From assembly GCA_002361735.1 (NCBI GenBank), contig DETS01000106.1, positions 4,881 to 13,621 of the forward strand: a stretch of 8,741 nt of DNA, in the 5' to 3' direction. The notes under the pieces were generated by a model. That model had not been told where the DNA came from and made no database searches. It saw only the letters and a list, made by a program, of their open reading frames with translations. This stretch comes from Lachnospiraceae bacterium UBA3282. GTDB taxonomy: Bacteria; Bacillota; Clostridia; Lachnospirales; Lachnospiraceae. Both the position numbers and the translations under genes were made by a program. Position 1 is the first letter of the stretch; each line of letters starts with the position of its first letter. Below are positions 1 through 5,785 of the stretch, one piece after another.

Positions 1-1
1 G

Positions 2-30
2 TGTATGATTGTATACAATTATTCTATAAT
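2..30 (+). promoter_or_regulatory. Probable promoter of the aminotransferase gene
   Basis: A consensus -10 hexamer TATAAT is at 25-30. A 17-bp spacer would place the -35 at 2-7 (TGTATG), which is a poor match, so the promoter may need an activator or use a different -35. The predicted start near position 37 gives a leader of about 30 nt before the ATG at 66. The window edge prevents inspection further upstream. Confidence 0.45.
8..19. promoter_or_regulatory. Perfect 12-bp palindrome, candidate GntR-type operator
   Basis: ATTGTATACAAT is a perfect 12-bp palindrome, and two further flanking base pairs (5-6 with 21-22) match after one mismatch. It lies directly upstream of a TATAAT box at 25-30, in the place where the promoter spacer would be, so a bound protein would block the aminotransferase promoter. 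TTGTATACAA-like palindromes are typical of GntR-family repressor sites. The assignment to that family is inferred from motif shape only. Confidence 0.45.
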
Positions 31-65
31 AATATTACACACTATAGAAGGAGAGCTTGCAGATT

Positions 66-1352
66 ATGAAACCGTACAGCGAGATGAGCAGAGAAGAACT
101 GGAGGCGCAGAAAGCCGAGCTGACAAAGCAGTTTGAAGATGCGAAGGGAAAGGGCTTAAAGCTTGATATGTCCAGAGGAAAGCCGGAACCCGCGCAGCTT
201 GATATGGGTATGGGACTCTTGGATGTACTGACTTCCTCGTCGGACATGAAATGTATGGAGGGGATTGATACCAGAAATTACGGTTTGATGGATGGCATCA
301 CGGAGGCGAAGCATCTGATGGCGGATGTGATGGGCGTGCCGGCGGAGAATGTGATCGTCTACGGAAATTCGAGCCTTGCTATCATGTACGATACGGTTTC
401 ACGCTCCGTAACGCATGGCGTCATGGGCTCTACACCCTGGTGTAAGCTGAATAAAGTGAAATTTTTATGTCCCGTACCGGGATATGACAGACATTTTGCC
501 ATTACAGAGCATTTTGGGATCGAGATGATATCGATTCCGATGACGGCGGCGGGTCCTGATATGGATCTTGTGGAGAAGTATGTGTCTGAGGATGAGGCAG
601 TAAAGGGCATCTGGTGTGTACCTAAGTATTCCAATCCTTCCGGCATCTCCTATTCCGATGAGACGGTGAGACGATTTGCTGCTTTAAAACCTGCGGCAAA
701 AGATTTCCGTATCTATTGGGATAATGCTTATGCAGTGCATCATCTCTATGAAGATAAGCAGGATGATATCTTAGAGATTCTTAGTGAGTGCGAGAAGGCG
801 GGCAATCCGGATATGGTGTTTGAGTTCTGCTCCACCTCCAAGATCACGTTCTCAGGCGCAGGTATGGCGGCGATGGCTTCCTCGGCGGCTAATTTGGCTG
901 ATGTGAAAAAGACGCTTACCCTGCAGACCATCGGCTACGATAAGGTAAATCAGCTTCGCCACGCCAGATATTTTAAGGATCTGGAAGGGATGCGGGCACA
1001 CATGAAAAAGCATGCCGCCATCATCCGTCCCAAATTCGAGGCGGTGCTTGCGGTACTGGAAAAGGAACTTGGCGGTTTGGGCATTGGTGAGTGGACGAAG
1101 CCCCTTGGCGGCTATTTTATCTCCTTTAACGCCATGGAAGGCTGCGCGAAGGCAATTGTTGCCAAGTGCAAGGAGGCGGGTGTCGTCTTGACCGGTGCGG
1201 GAGCGACTTACCCCTACGGAAAGGATCCTAAGGACAGCAATATCCGTATTGCGCCCACTTTCCCGACGGCGGAGGAGATGGCGGCGGCGACAGATCTGTT
1301 TGTGCTGTGCGTGAAGTTAGTCAGTGTAGAGAAGCTGCTGCAGGCGGCATAA
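66..1352 (+). CDS. PLP-dependent aminotransferase, aspartate aminotransferase-like (MocR-type domain)
   Basis: This 428-residue protein is a fold-type I PLP aminotransferase. It most resembles the Asp_aminotransf/MocR-like subgroup (the type of the Corynebacterium aspartate aminotransferase), recognised by the N-terminal MSRGKPEPAQLD motif at about residues 35-46. Visible cofactor and substrate residues are N190 (SNPSG), D219 and Y222 (YWDNAYAV), the Schiff-base lysine K259 (CSTSKITFSGAG) and the carboxylate-binding R394 (NIRIAPTFP). The likely reaction is aspartate plus 2-oxoglutarate to oxaloacetate plus glutamate in the cytosol, but the substrate is inferred from the family. The ATG at 66 is preferred over the in-frame TTG at 57, because AGGAG at 49-53 lies too close to the TTG; the spacing to the ATG is rather long at 12 nt. 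The gene appears monocistronic, with its own terminator at 1392-1433. Confidence 0.93.
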   Translation: MKPYSEMSREELEAQKAELTKQFEDAKGKGLKLDMSRGKPEPAQLDMGMGLLDVLTSSSDMKCMEGIDTRNYGLMDGITEAKHLMADVMGVPAENVIVYGNSSLAIMYDTVSRSVTHGVMGSTPWCKLNKVKFLCPVPGYDRHFAITEHFGIEMISIPMTAAGPDMDLVEKYVSEDEAVKGIWCVPKYSNPSGISYSDETVRRFAALKPAAKDFRIYWDNAYAVHHLYEDKQDDILEILSECEKAGNPDMVFEFCSTSKITFSGAGMAAMASSAANLADVKKTLTLQTIGYDKVNQLRHARYFKDLEGMRAHMKKHAAIIRPKFEAVLAVLEKELGGLGIGEWTKPLGGYFISFNAMEGCAKAIVAKCKEAGVVLTGAGATYPYGKDPKDSNIRIAPTFPTAEEMAAATDLFVLCVKLVSVEKLLQAA

Positions 1353-1391
1353 TGTGTTTTAGCAAGATATCGTAAAAACAGGTTGTGACAG

Positions 1392-1432
1392 ATATGGTTT
1401 CCGTGTAGAATAAGTACGGGAACCATATTTTT
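1392..1432 (+). terminator. Rho-independent terminator after the aminotransferase
   Basis: A 13-bp stem is formed by ATATGGTTTCCGT (1392-1404) and ACGGGAACCATAT (1416-1428), with one T-G wobble and an 11-nt loop, followed by TTTT at 1429-1432. It lies 40 nt after the stop codon and separates the aminotransferase transcript from what follows. Confidence 0.85.
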
Positions 1433-1450
1433 ATGAAATAAGAAAGGACA

Positions 1451-1626
1451 GATTGAAAAATCACACTGATGTGCTGATTTTTCAATCGCGAGTTTGTGAT
1501 GGAGCTACAAACTCGGAATCGCAAAGCAAAATTTGAGATTTTGCTTGCGTGCCGTCGCACAAAAATGCTCCGACAAGAGAAAATCGCTTCGCGATTATCT
1601 CAGCGAGCTTCGCGTTGCGAATCTCG
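1451..1626 (+). repeat. Array of six consecutive hairpins upstream of the Nudix gene
   Basis: Six inverted repeats follow one another almost without spacers. H1 is 1451-1487 (13-bp perfect outer stem GATTGAAAAATCA/TGATTTTTCAATC plus an inner CAC/GTG). H2 is 1489-1515 (CGAGTTTGT/ACAAACTCG). H3 is 1520-1549 (12 bp with one bulged A). H4 is 1549-1560 (GTGC/GCAC, tetraloop). H5 is 1577-1601 (10 bp, one A-A mismatch, TTC loop). H6 is 1604-1626 (9 bp, one mismatch, GTT loop). The last stem ends at the Nudix ribosome binding site (about 1626-1634). No known riboswitch was recognised. It could be an intergenic palindromic repeat, a structured leader or a small RNA. The pairing is direct from the sequence; function is unknown. 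Confidence 0.7.
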
Positions 1627-1639
1627 GAAGGAGGAAATC

Positions 1640-2176
1640 ATGGAAAATTACGAGAGACTTGGCAGGGAACTGGTACACAAGGGCGCGATCATCGACTACT
1701 ATCAGGACACGATCCGCGTGGCAAACGGCAATGTCGTCAAATGGGATCTGATCGATCACAAGGGCGCGGCGGCGGTGGTGGCTGTGAAGGAAGACGGGAA
1801 GCTTTTGATGGTCAGGCAGTACCGTAACGCGCTGGATCGGGAGACATTGGAGATTCCGGCAGGGGGACTGAACGGAAGGGATGAGCCGACCGAGATCGCG
1901 GCGGCGAGAGAACTGGAGGAGGAGACGGGCTATGTTGCGGGAAAACTGGAATTATTACTGAGCCTGCGAACGACGGTAGCCTTTTGTAATGAGAAAATAG
2001 ACGTTTATTTGGCGACTGACTTAAAGAAGGGGAAGCAGCATCTTGATGAGGATGAGTTCCTGAATGTCGAGAGTCATGACCTTGACGAACTGATTGCTAT
2101 GATTTATGACTGCAAGATTCAGGACGGCAAGACGGTGGCATCGCTGCTTGCCTATAAAAACAAATTCCGTGGATGA
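1640..2176 (+). CDS. nudF: Nudix hydrolase, ADP-ribose pyrophosphatase type
   Basis: This 178-residue protein carries a complete Nudix box at residues 76-98: G, five residues, E82, seven residues, then REL-E-EE-T-G-Y. The upstream beta-strand region (GAAAVVAV, LLMVRQYR, LEIPAGG) is that of NudF-type ADP-ribose pyrophosphatases, which hydrolyse ADP-ribose to AMP and ribose 5-phosphate with Mg2+ on the Nudix glutamates. Length fits the family. The start is the ATG at 1640, preceded by GGAAGGAGG. The frame stays open upstream to a GTG at 1496, but that extension translates the hairpin array and has no Nudix homology, so it was rejected. nudF next to spoIIM and xerD recalls gene neighbourhoods seen in other Firmicutes. 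The stop codon overlaps a dif-like site. ADP-ribose specificity is inferred, not proven. Confidence 0.92.
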   Translation: MENYERLGRELVHKGAIIDYYQDTIRVANGNVVKWDLIDHKGAAAVVAVKEDGKLLMVRQYRNALDRETLEIPAGGLNGRDEPTEIAAARELEEETGYVAGKLELLLSLRTTVAFCNEKIDVYLATDLKKGKQHLDEDEFLNVESHDLDELIAMIYDCKIQDGKTVASLLAYKNKFRG

Positions 2177-2198
2177 CATAATATAGATTATGTAAACT
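2171..2198 (+). other. dif-like XerC/XerD recombination site
   Basis: This 28-bp segment has the architecture of a dif site: an 11-bp left arm ending in ACATAA (2171-2181), a 6-bp centre TATAGA (2182-2187) and an 11-bp right arm TTATGTAAACT (2188-2198). The right arm is, from memory, identical to the XerD-binding arm of Bacillus subtilis dif. The two arms are 8/11 complementary. The left arm fits the Bacillus XerC arm poorly but shares its inner bases with proteobacterial dif. The site overlaps the nudF stop codon and lies about 0.9 kb before a xerD-type gene. GC skew does not visibly flip here, so it may not be the chromosomal dif. Confidence 0.5.
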
Positions 2199-2310
2199 AA
2201 CAACAAGGCCGAGCAGAAGAAAATAACGAATGTTATTAAATAAACCCGGGCATGCCTCGTCCATGCGCGGCATATACATGCCATAAGAGAGTGAAAAAGG
2301 GCGGCACGGT

Positions 2311-2916
2311 TTGCGCAGACAGTCTTTTGTCAAGAATGGCTACCATATGGCATATCTGTTTCTGATCGGTCTGTTTATTGGAATCCTGATTGTCAATCTG
2401 GGGCATGAAGCCTGGATTCAAAACGGGAGTCTTCTGGGACCGGATATGATGAGTCGCTTAAAGAACAGCAGACCACAGGGATCGGGGATGGTAGGATATA
2501 TTTTGCGGCAGCGGCTATCTGCGATTTGCATGTTGGGGCTGATTTCCACGACCATGATCGGATTGCCGGTTCTCTGCGCATACATTTGCTATATGGGGCT
2601 GGCGGCGGGCTGCCTTTTGTCGGTGGCAGTGATTCGCTACGGAATCAGAGGGCTTCTTTTTATGGCAGCGGTCCTCTTTCCGCAGGCATTTTTGTTGATT
2701 CCCGCTTATGCGGGATTGTTTCTCTGGGCAATCGGTCTAAACCGCACGCTCTATGCGTCCAAAACGAATCTATCCGGATATGAGCGTTTCAGCAGCCGTT
2801 TTTATTTGGTAAAGTGTGCGCAGATGGTTGGTATTATGGCAGTTGTCATAATGGGATGCTTGCTTGAAAGTTATGTCAATCCTAATATTCTGCATTTCGT
2901 TTTAAAAATTTTTTGA
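2311..2916 (+). CDS. spoIIM: Stage II sporulation protein M (SpoIIM)
   Basis: The 201-residue protein is a polytopic membrane protein of the SpoIIM/DUF95 family (B. subtilis SpoIIM is of similar length). Hydrophobic segments lie at about residues 13-30, 70-87, 88-108, 114-143 and 167-187, and the C-terminal LLESYVNP motif is characteristic. In sporulating Firmicutes SpoIIM acts in the mother-cell membrane and anchors SpoIIP and SpoIID, the cell-wall hydrolases that drive engulfment of the forespore. The TTG at 2311 is taken as start: a TAA in frame at 2284 limits extension, AAAGGG at 2296-2301 lies at suitable spacing, and the first ATG (2347) would cut into the first membrane segment. Mother-cell sigma-E control is expected from the family, but no convincing sigma-E promoter was found upstream. 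Confidence 0.92.
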   Translation: MRRQSFVKNGYHMAYLFLIGLFIGILIVNLGHEAWIQNGSLLGPDMMSRLKNSRPQGSGMVGYILRQRLSAICMLGLISTTMIGLPVLCAYICYMGLAAGCLLSVAVIRYGIRGLLFMAAVLFPQAFLLIPAYAGLFLWAIGLNRTLYASKTNLSGYERFSSRFYLVKCAQMVGIMAVVIMGCLLESYVNPNILHFVLKIF

Positions 2917-2942
2917 AAAAATTTTTTTTGCTGTTTTTTCAA
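2904..2942 (+). other. A/T homopolymer tract with weak inverted repeat after spoIIM
   Basis: Alternating runs of A and T (AAAAATTTTTT, then AAAAAATTTTTTTT, then TTTTTT) cover the spoIIM stop codon. TTGAAAAAA (2913-2921) and TTTTTTCAA (2934-2942) form a 9-bp A/T-only inverted repeat. The stem is too weak for a standard intrinsic terminator, but the tract could slow transcription or act as intrinsically bent DNA upstream of the xerD promoter. Confidence 0.3.
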
Positions 2943-3033
2943 GATATAGTAGACATAAAATTGTTTGTAAACGAGATGTTGTACCTTGCCGAAAATATAG
3001 CGCAAATGCCCATAAAATCGGGAAAGAATCCAT

Positions 3034-3062
3034 TTGCTTTTCTGAAAAAATCTGATTATAAT
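3034..3062 (+). promoter_or_regulatory. Sigma-A promoter of xerD
   Basis: TTGCTT (3034-3039) and a consensus TATAAT (3057-3062) are separated by exactly 17 bp. Initiation near 3069 would give a leader of about 55 nt to the ATG at 3124. The -10 box overlaps the in-frame ATG at 3061, which argues that this upstream ATG is not the translation start. The recombinase can thus be expressed independently of spoIIM. Confidence 0.65.
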
Positions 3063-3123
3063 GATACTCAGACAGTGTTTTGATTTACATAAAGAGAACG
3101 CATGGGAAGGATTTCCGAGCAGA

Positions 3124-4008
3124 ATGGAAAAAGAGATCAGCGCATTTATCACATATTTACATAATGTGAAGAATACCTCTGGGAATACGGAGATGTCTTA
3201 CAGAAGAGATTTGGAGAAGGTACAGCACTTTTTAGAAGGACGCGGCATCAGAGAAATAAAGGCCGTGACAGCGCAGGATCTTTCCGACTATGTCAAAAAT
3301 CTGGAGGAGCATAAGTTTGCGGCAGCTACTGTCTCCCGAAACATTGCCTCGCTGAAAGCATTTTATCATTATATGGTGCAGGAGGGGATTGTGGAGGAAG
3401 ATATCACGGATAAGCTCAAGGCGCCCAAGATTGAAAAAAAGGCGCCGGAGATTATGTCTCCCGACGAGGTGGTGCGTCTTTTGGAGCAGCCCTCGGGTGA
3501 CAGCCCCAAGGAGATTCGTGACAAGGCAATGCTGGAACTGCTTTATGCTACGGGAATCCGTGTGACGGAACTGATTACGCTGAACCTTTCCGATGTCAAT
3601 ATGCAGATGAATTTCATTCTCTGCCGTGACCGCAACAAAGAGCGGATCATCCCTTTTGGGGCGGCGGCAAAGAACGCGATGGCAAGATACTTAAACGGTA
3701 CCAGAGAAGAAATGTTGGAGAATAAGTCTTCGGAAGTGTTGTTTGCCAACTGCTCCGGGCAGCCGATGAGCAGGCAGGGATTTTGGAAGCTGATCAAGCA
3801 CTATGCGAAGAAAGCGGATATTCAGGCGGATATCACGCCCCACACGCTCAGACATTCCTTTGCGGCGCATTTGGTGGAAAACGGCGCGGACCTTAGGAGC
3901 GTGCAGGAGATGCTGGGACATTCCGATATTTCCACCACGCAGATTTACGCGAATTTGAATCACAATCATATCAGGGAAGTATATGCGAAGGCACATCCGC
4001 GCGGCTAG
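3124..4008 (+). CDS. xerD: Site-specific tyrosine recombinase, XerD type
   Basis: The 294-residue protein has the XerC/XerD layout: an N-terminal core-binding SAM-like domain (about residues 1-95) and a catalytic domain (about 110-290). Catalytic residues visible are R146 (LYATGIRVTEL), H240 and R243 (TPHTLRHSFAAHL), H266 (LGHSDIS) and the nucleophile Y275 (TTQIYANL). The C-terminus HPRG resembles that of XerD. Such enzymes resolve chromosome dimers at dif with a partner recombinase. The ATG at 3124 is chosen because GGGAAGGA precedes it, length then matches E. coli XerD, and the upstream ATG at 3061 lies in the -10 box. One oddity: the beta-hairpin motif normally reading GKG-NKER here reads RDR-NKER, so the usual catalytic lysine position holds D169; K172 or R168 might substitute. 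Confidence 0.93.
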   Translation: MEKEISAFITYLHNVKNTSGNTEMSYRRDLEKVQHFLEGRGIREIKAVTAQDLSDYVKNLEEHKFAAATVSRNIASLKAFYHYMVQEGIVEEDITDKLKAPKIEKKAPEIMSPDEVVRLLEQPSGDSPKEIRDKAMLELLYATGIRVTELITLNLSDVNMQMNFILCRDRNKERIIPFGAAAKNAMARYLNGTREEMLENKSSEVLFANCSGQPMSRQGFWKLIKHYAKKADIQADITPHTLRHSFAAHLVENGADLRSVQEMLGHSDISTTQIYANLNHNHIREVYAKAHPRG

Positions 4009-4021
4009 CGCGGATGTTTTT
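3994..4021 (+). terminator. Rho-independent terminator overlapping the xerD stop codon
   Basis: CATCCGCGC (3994-4002) pairs with GCGCGGATG (4008-4016) across a 5-nt loop, followed by TTTTT at 4017-4021. The left arm encodes the last residues of XerD and the stop codon lies in the loop and right arm. It has no T tract in the opposite direction, so it would not terminate the converging MATE transcript. Confidence 0.85.
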
Positions 4022-4799
4022 ACATATAATGATATTTCCCGCGTTTCGCAAACAGGAAAGCGGCTGCAGTCAGGACGATGCTGCTGCAGCTTAGGAACGA
4101 TATGCTCTTTTTGAGCATATTTTTCATTTCCTCATAATTTCTTGCGCCGTAATGGTAGCTGATGATGGGAGCTGCGCCGATGGAATAGCCGATGTAGATG
4201 GCGATAAAAATGAACTGGACATACATCAGCACACCGTATGCCGATACGCCGTCTTCCCCAAGGTATCGTAACAACTGCAGGTTATAAACCATGCTGACAA
4301 CGGAGGCGGAGATGTTACTCATCAGCTCGGAGGAGCCGTTGGCGCAGGCTTGCAGCATAAAGGCAGTGGTAAAGCTGATTACGATCCGTCCGTAAAGAAC
4401 GCAGTCGGGCAGCATTTCCGGCGTCGCACCCAAAAGCAAAGAGACAGGTCGGATGAAAAGAAGCCCCACAGCGGATAAGAGGATGCCGAAAAGCAGGGTG
4501 AACCAGATCAGCATGGAAAAACAGCGGTTTGCCTTTTCTTTGTCTCCGGTGCCGAGGATCAAAGATACCAGAGCGGTGCCGCCGGTACCGATCATAAAAC
4601 CCATGCCGCCTAAGATCATGATAAAGGGATAAATGAGGTTGAGGGACGCAAAGGCGGTCTTTCCGGCAAAATTGGAGACAAAGAAACCGTCCACCACGCC
4701 GTAAACGGAGGTAAATACCATCATGACGATGGAGGGAAGGGTAAAGCGAAGCAATTTATGATAGCTAAAGTGGTCGGATAATTGAATGCTTGTTTTCAT
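4020..4799 (-). pseudogene. MATE-family multidrug efflux transporter, internally deleted and 3'-truncated
   Basis: The frame encodes 259 residues that clearly belong to the MATE/MepA-like exporter family, which expels cationic drugs by Na+ or H+ antiport. Family members have about 450 residues and 12 membrane segments. Residues 1-150 cover the N-terminal part (DGFFVSNFAG, GGMGFMIGTGGTALVS). At FMLQ(150) the sequence jumps straight to ACANGSSELMSN, which normally lies roughly 90 residues later, so an in-frame block is missing. After LTAAAFLFA the protein ends with KRGKYHYM beside the xerD terminator, so the last 100 or so residues are lost too. The start ATG is preceded by AAAGGGAG. It follows marR with a 42-nt gap and probably shares its transcript. 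Two separate lesions make transport activity unlikely; a conserved short form is the alternative. Confidence 0.8.
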
Positions 4800-4810
4800 C
4801 TTGGTTACTC

Positions 4811-4838
4811 CCTTTCACCATATAGAGTTATGTAAACT
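4811..4838 (+). other. Second XerD-arm-like sequence (half dif site)
   Basis: The segment 4820-4838 repeats the centre and right arm of the dif-like site at 2171-2198: ATATAGA, one extra G, then TTATGTAAACT (18 of 19 positions, one insertion), in the same orientation. The left 11 bp (4811-4821) do not match an XerC arm and instead hold the MATE ribosome binding site. It is at best a half-site; chance similarity in AT-rich DNA cannot be excluded. Confidence 0.3.
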
Positions 4839-4841
4839 GAT

Positions 4842-5282
4842 TTATGTCAGGTGCTTCAGTCGCTCTTTGTAATCCTGTAAATAACGCTCGGTCAGCGCTA
4901 AATATTGTTCCACGTCTTCCTTTTTCCACGAAGCAAAAATATCGTTTTCCAGGTTGATGATTTTCCAGACAGTCTGCTCGGAAAAGTTTCGTCCTTCTTC
5001 CGTGAGACGGACGTTTTTGTTTTTACCGTCTTTGTTTTCCAGATAGATGATACCGTCCGCCTCCAGTCTGCGCAGAGCAGAGTTGATGGTCTGCTTACTG
5101 ACCCCGGCATTGCGGCAGATTTCTCGGAGTGGACAGGGATCTCCCATGTCGAGGATGGTGTAGAGAACGAGCGTGGAGCTGTCGGGGAGTCCCAGTCTGG
5201 ATGAGGCTTCATGGTAGGCGGCGTTTGTTTCGCTTAACAGGTAATTGTATCGTTTGAGTGCGTGAGAAAATTCCGAAGTCAT
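4842..5282 (-). CDS. MarR-family transcriptional regulator
   Basis: The 146-residue protein has the MarR winged-helix fold. The recognition region lies at about residues 51-82 (PLREICRNAGVSKQTINSALRRLEADGIIYLE), here PLREICRNAG followed by VSKQTINSALRRLEADG, then a basic wing with DGKNKN (85-90). Helical segments at both ends would form the dimer interface. MarR regulators are cytoplasmic dimers that usually repress their own operon and an adjacent efflux gene until a small ligand binds. Here the gene lies directly upstream of a MATE transporter on the same strand. The promoter carries two similar imperfect palindromes placed for autorepression. The ATG at 5282 is preceded by GGAG at good spacing. 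The ligand cannot be told from sequence. Because the MATE target is broken, the regulator may now control only itself or unlinked genes. Confidence 0.9.
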   Translation of the reverse strand: MTSEFSHALKRYNYLLSETNAAYHEASSRLGLPDSSTLVLYTILDMGDPCPLREICRNAGVSKQTINSALRRLEADGIIYLENKDGKNKNVRLTEEGRNFSEQTVWKIINLENDIFASWKKEDVEQYLALTERYLQDYKERLKHLT

Positions 5283-5383
5283 TTTTTACTCCATTTCTGA
5301 GCTGTTTTGCTCTTGGTTTCGCTGCGGTTTGCAGTTATCGAGTTGGTATCGTTTCGCTGTGCGCAAAGGCAATTTTTCTTAAT

Positions 5384-5401
5384 TGGTCCGAAATCGTACT
5401 A
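5384..5401. promoter_or_regulatory. MarR operator candidate 1
   Basis: This degenerate 18-bp palindrome matches the 5411-5428 site at about 14 of 18 positions when read on the minus strand (core TAGTACGATTTCG). It covers the expected transcription start of the marR transcript, so binding would block initiation. Both sites share TCGTACTAA on the plus strand, 27 bp apart. Confidence 0.45.
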
Positions 5402-5406
5402 AAGGT

Positions 5407-5435
5407 AGTATAGTATGATTTCGTACTAAGATCAA
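5407..5435 (-). promoter_or_regulatory. Promoter of the marR-MATE operon
   Basis: Read on the minus strand, TTGATC (5435-5430) is followed after exactly 17 bp by TATACT (5412-5407). Initiation near 5400 gives a leader of about 118 nt before marR. The operator candidate at 5411-5428 fills the spacer between these two boxes. Confidence 0.65.
5411..5428. promoter_or_regulatory. MarR operator candidate 2
   Basis: TAGTA (5411-5415) and TACTA (5424-5428) are the ends of an 18-bp imperfect palindrome with further inner pairs (7 of 9 base pairs). It sits between the -35 and -10 boxes of the marR promoter, the classic position for a MarR autorepression site. Assignment to this MarR protein is inferred from location and dyad symmetry. 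Confidence 0.55.
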
Positions 5436-5455
5436 GGGCATTTGTTGAATGGTAA

Positions 5456-5484
5456 TAGACTTTGTTTTTAGATTATGGTATACT
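5456..5484 (+). promoter_or_regulatory. Promoter of the 63-residue protein gene
   Basis: TAGACT (5456-5461) and TATACT (5479-5484) are 17 bp apart, and the -10 is extended (TGG directly before it). Initiation near 5491 leaves a short leader with GGAGGTGA before the ATG at 5529. The -10 and ribosome binding site both look strong, suggesting good expression. Confidence 0.65.
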
Positions 5485-5528
5485 GAATTTGCCGAAACGA
5501 ATGATTGTCATAATCCGGAGGTGAGAGT

Positions 5529-5720
5529 ATGCCAAGTAATGGTGAAATTGTGAAAGATGTGGTTGACCAGTTTCAGAAAGTACAGGCTCATATGAAAAAT
5601 GCGAAAGAAGAAAATGCAGTGAAAACATATGAAGGTTTGAAAAACGATTATTTATCTTTAAAAGCAGTTCTAACGTCTTTAGGTGTCAATCTGACAGATA
5701 TTGACAAGATGAAAGAATAA
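5529..5720 (+). CDS. Small uncharacterised helical protein (63 residues)
   Basis: No family was recognised. The gene encodes a 63-residue, soluble, highly charged protein with no signal peptide, cysteines or membrane segment. Two amphipathic helices can be read, about residues 4-27 (EIVKDVVDQFQKVQAHMKNA) and 29-49 (ENAVKTYEGLKNDYLSLKAV), joined by a short turn and followed by LGVNLTDIDKMKE. A helical hairpin or small oligomer is plausible. Reality of the gene is supported by a GGAGGTGA ribosome binding site 6 or so nt before the ATG, an extended -10 promoter, coding-like composition, and a dedicated terminator after the TAA. It stands alone between divergent marR and convergent DAHP synthase. 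Function is unknown. Confidence 0.8.
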   Translation: MPSNGEIVKDVVDQFQKVQAHMKNAKEENAVKTYEGLKNDYLSLKAVLTSLGVNLTDIDKMKE

Positions 5721-5738
5721 TGGAAGAACAAAGAAGAT

Positions 5739-5782
5739 CAGGGCGTAGATCTGTCATCATGCAGCTTACGCCCTGTCTTTTT
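5739..5782. terminator. Terminator shared by the small gene and the DAHP synthase gene
   Basis: CAGGGCGTA (5739-5747) pairs with TACGCCCTG (5767-5775) around a 19-nt loop. On the plus strand it is followed by TCTTTTTG and more T, a good intrinsic terminator for the 63-residue protein gene. On the minus strand it lies just past the DAHP synthase stop codon and is followed by ATCTTCTTTG, a weaker T-rich tail, so it may serve both converging genes. Confidence 0.8.
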
Positions 5783-5785
5783 GTT

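Noticed and set aside
1496..1639. In-frame GTG/ATG extension of the Nudix protein by 48 residues
   Set aside because: It translates the hairpin array, gives a basic sequence without Nudix homology, and the ATG at 1640 has a near-perfect ribosome binding site.
2222..2237. Hairpin AATAAC/GTTATT with a GAAT loop before spoIIM
   Set aside because: Six A/T-rich base pairs without a T tract are too weak to call a terminator or regulatory site.
2240..2310. Possible sigma-E promoter before spoIIM
   Set aside because: The ATATACAT near 2272 resembles part of a -10, but no matching -35 lies at the required distance.
3061..3123. Upstream ATG adding 21 residues to the recombinase
   Set aside because: The codon lies inside the TATAAT box of the xerD promoter, lacks a ribosome binding site, and makes the protein longer than the family.
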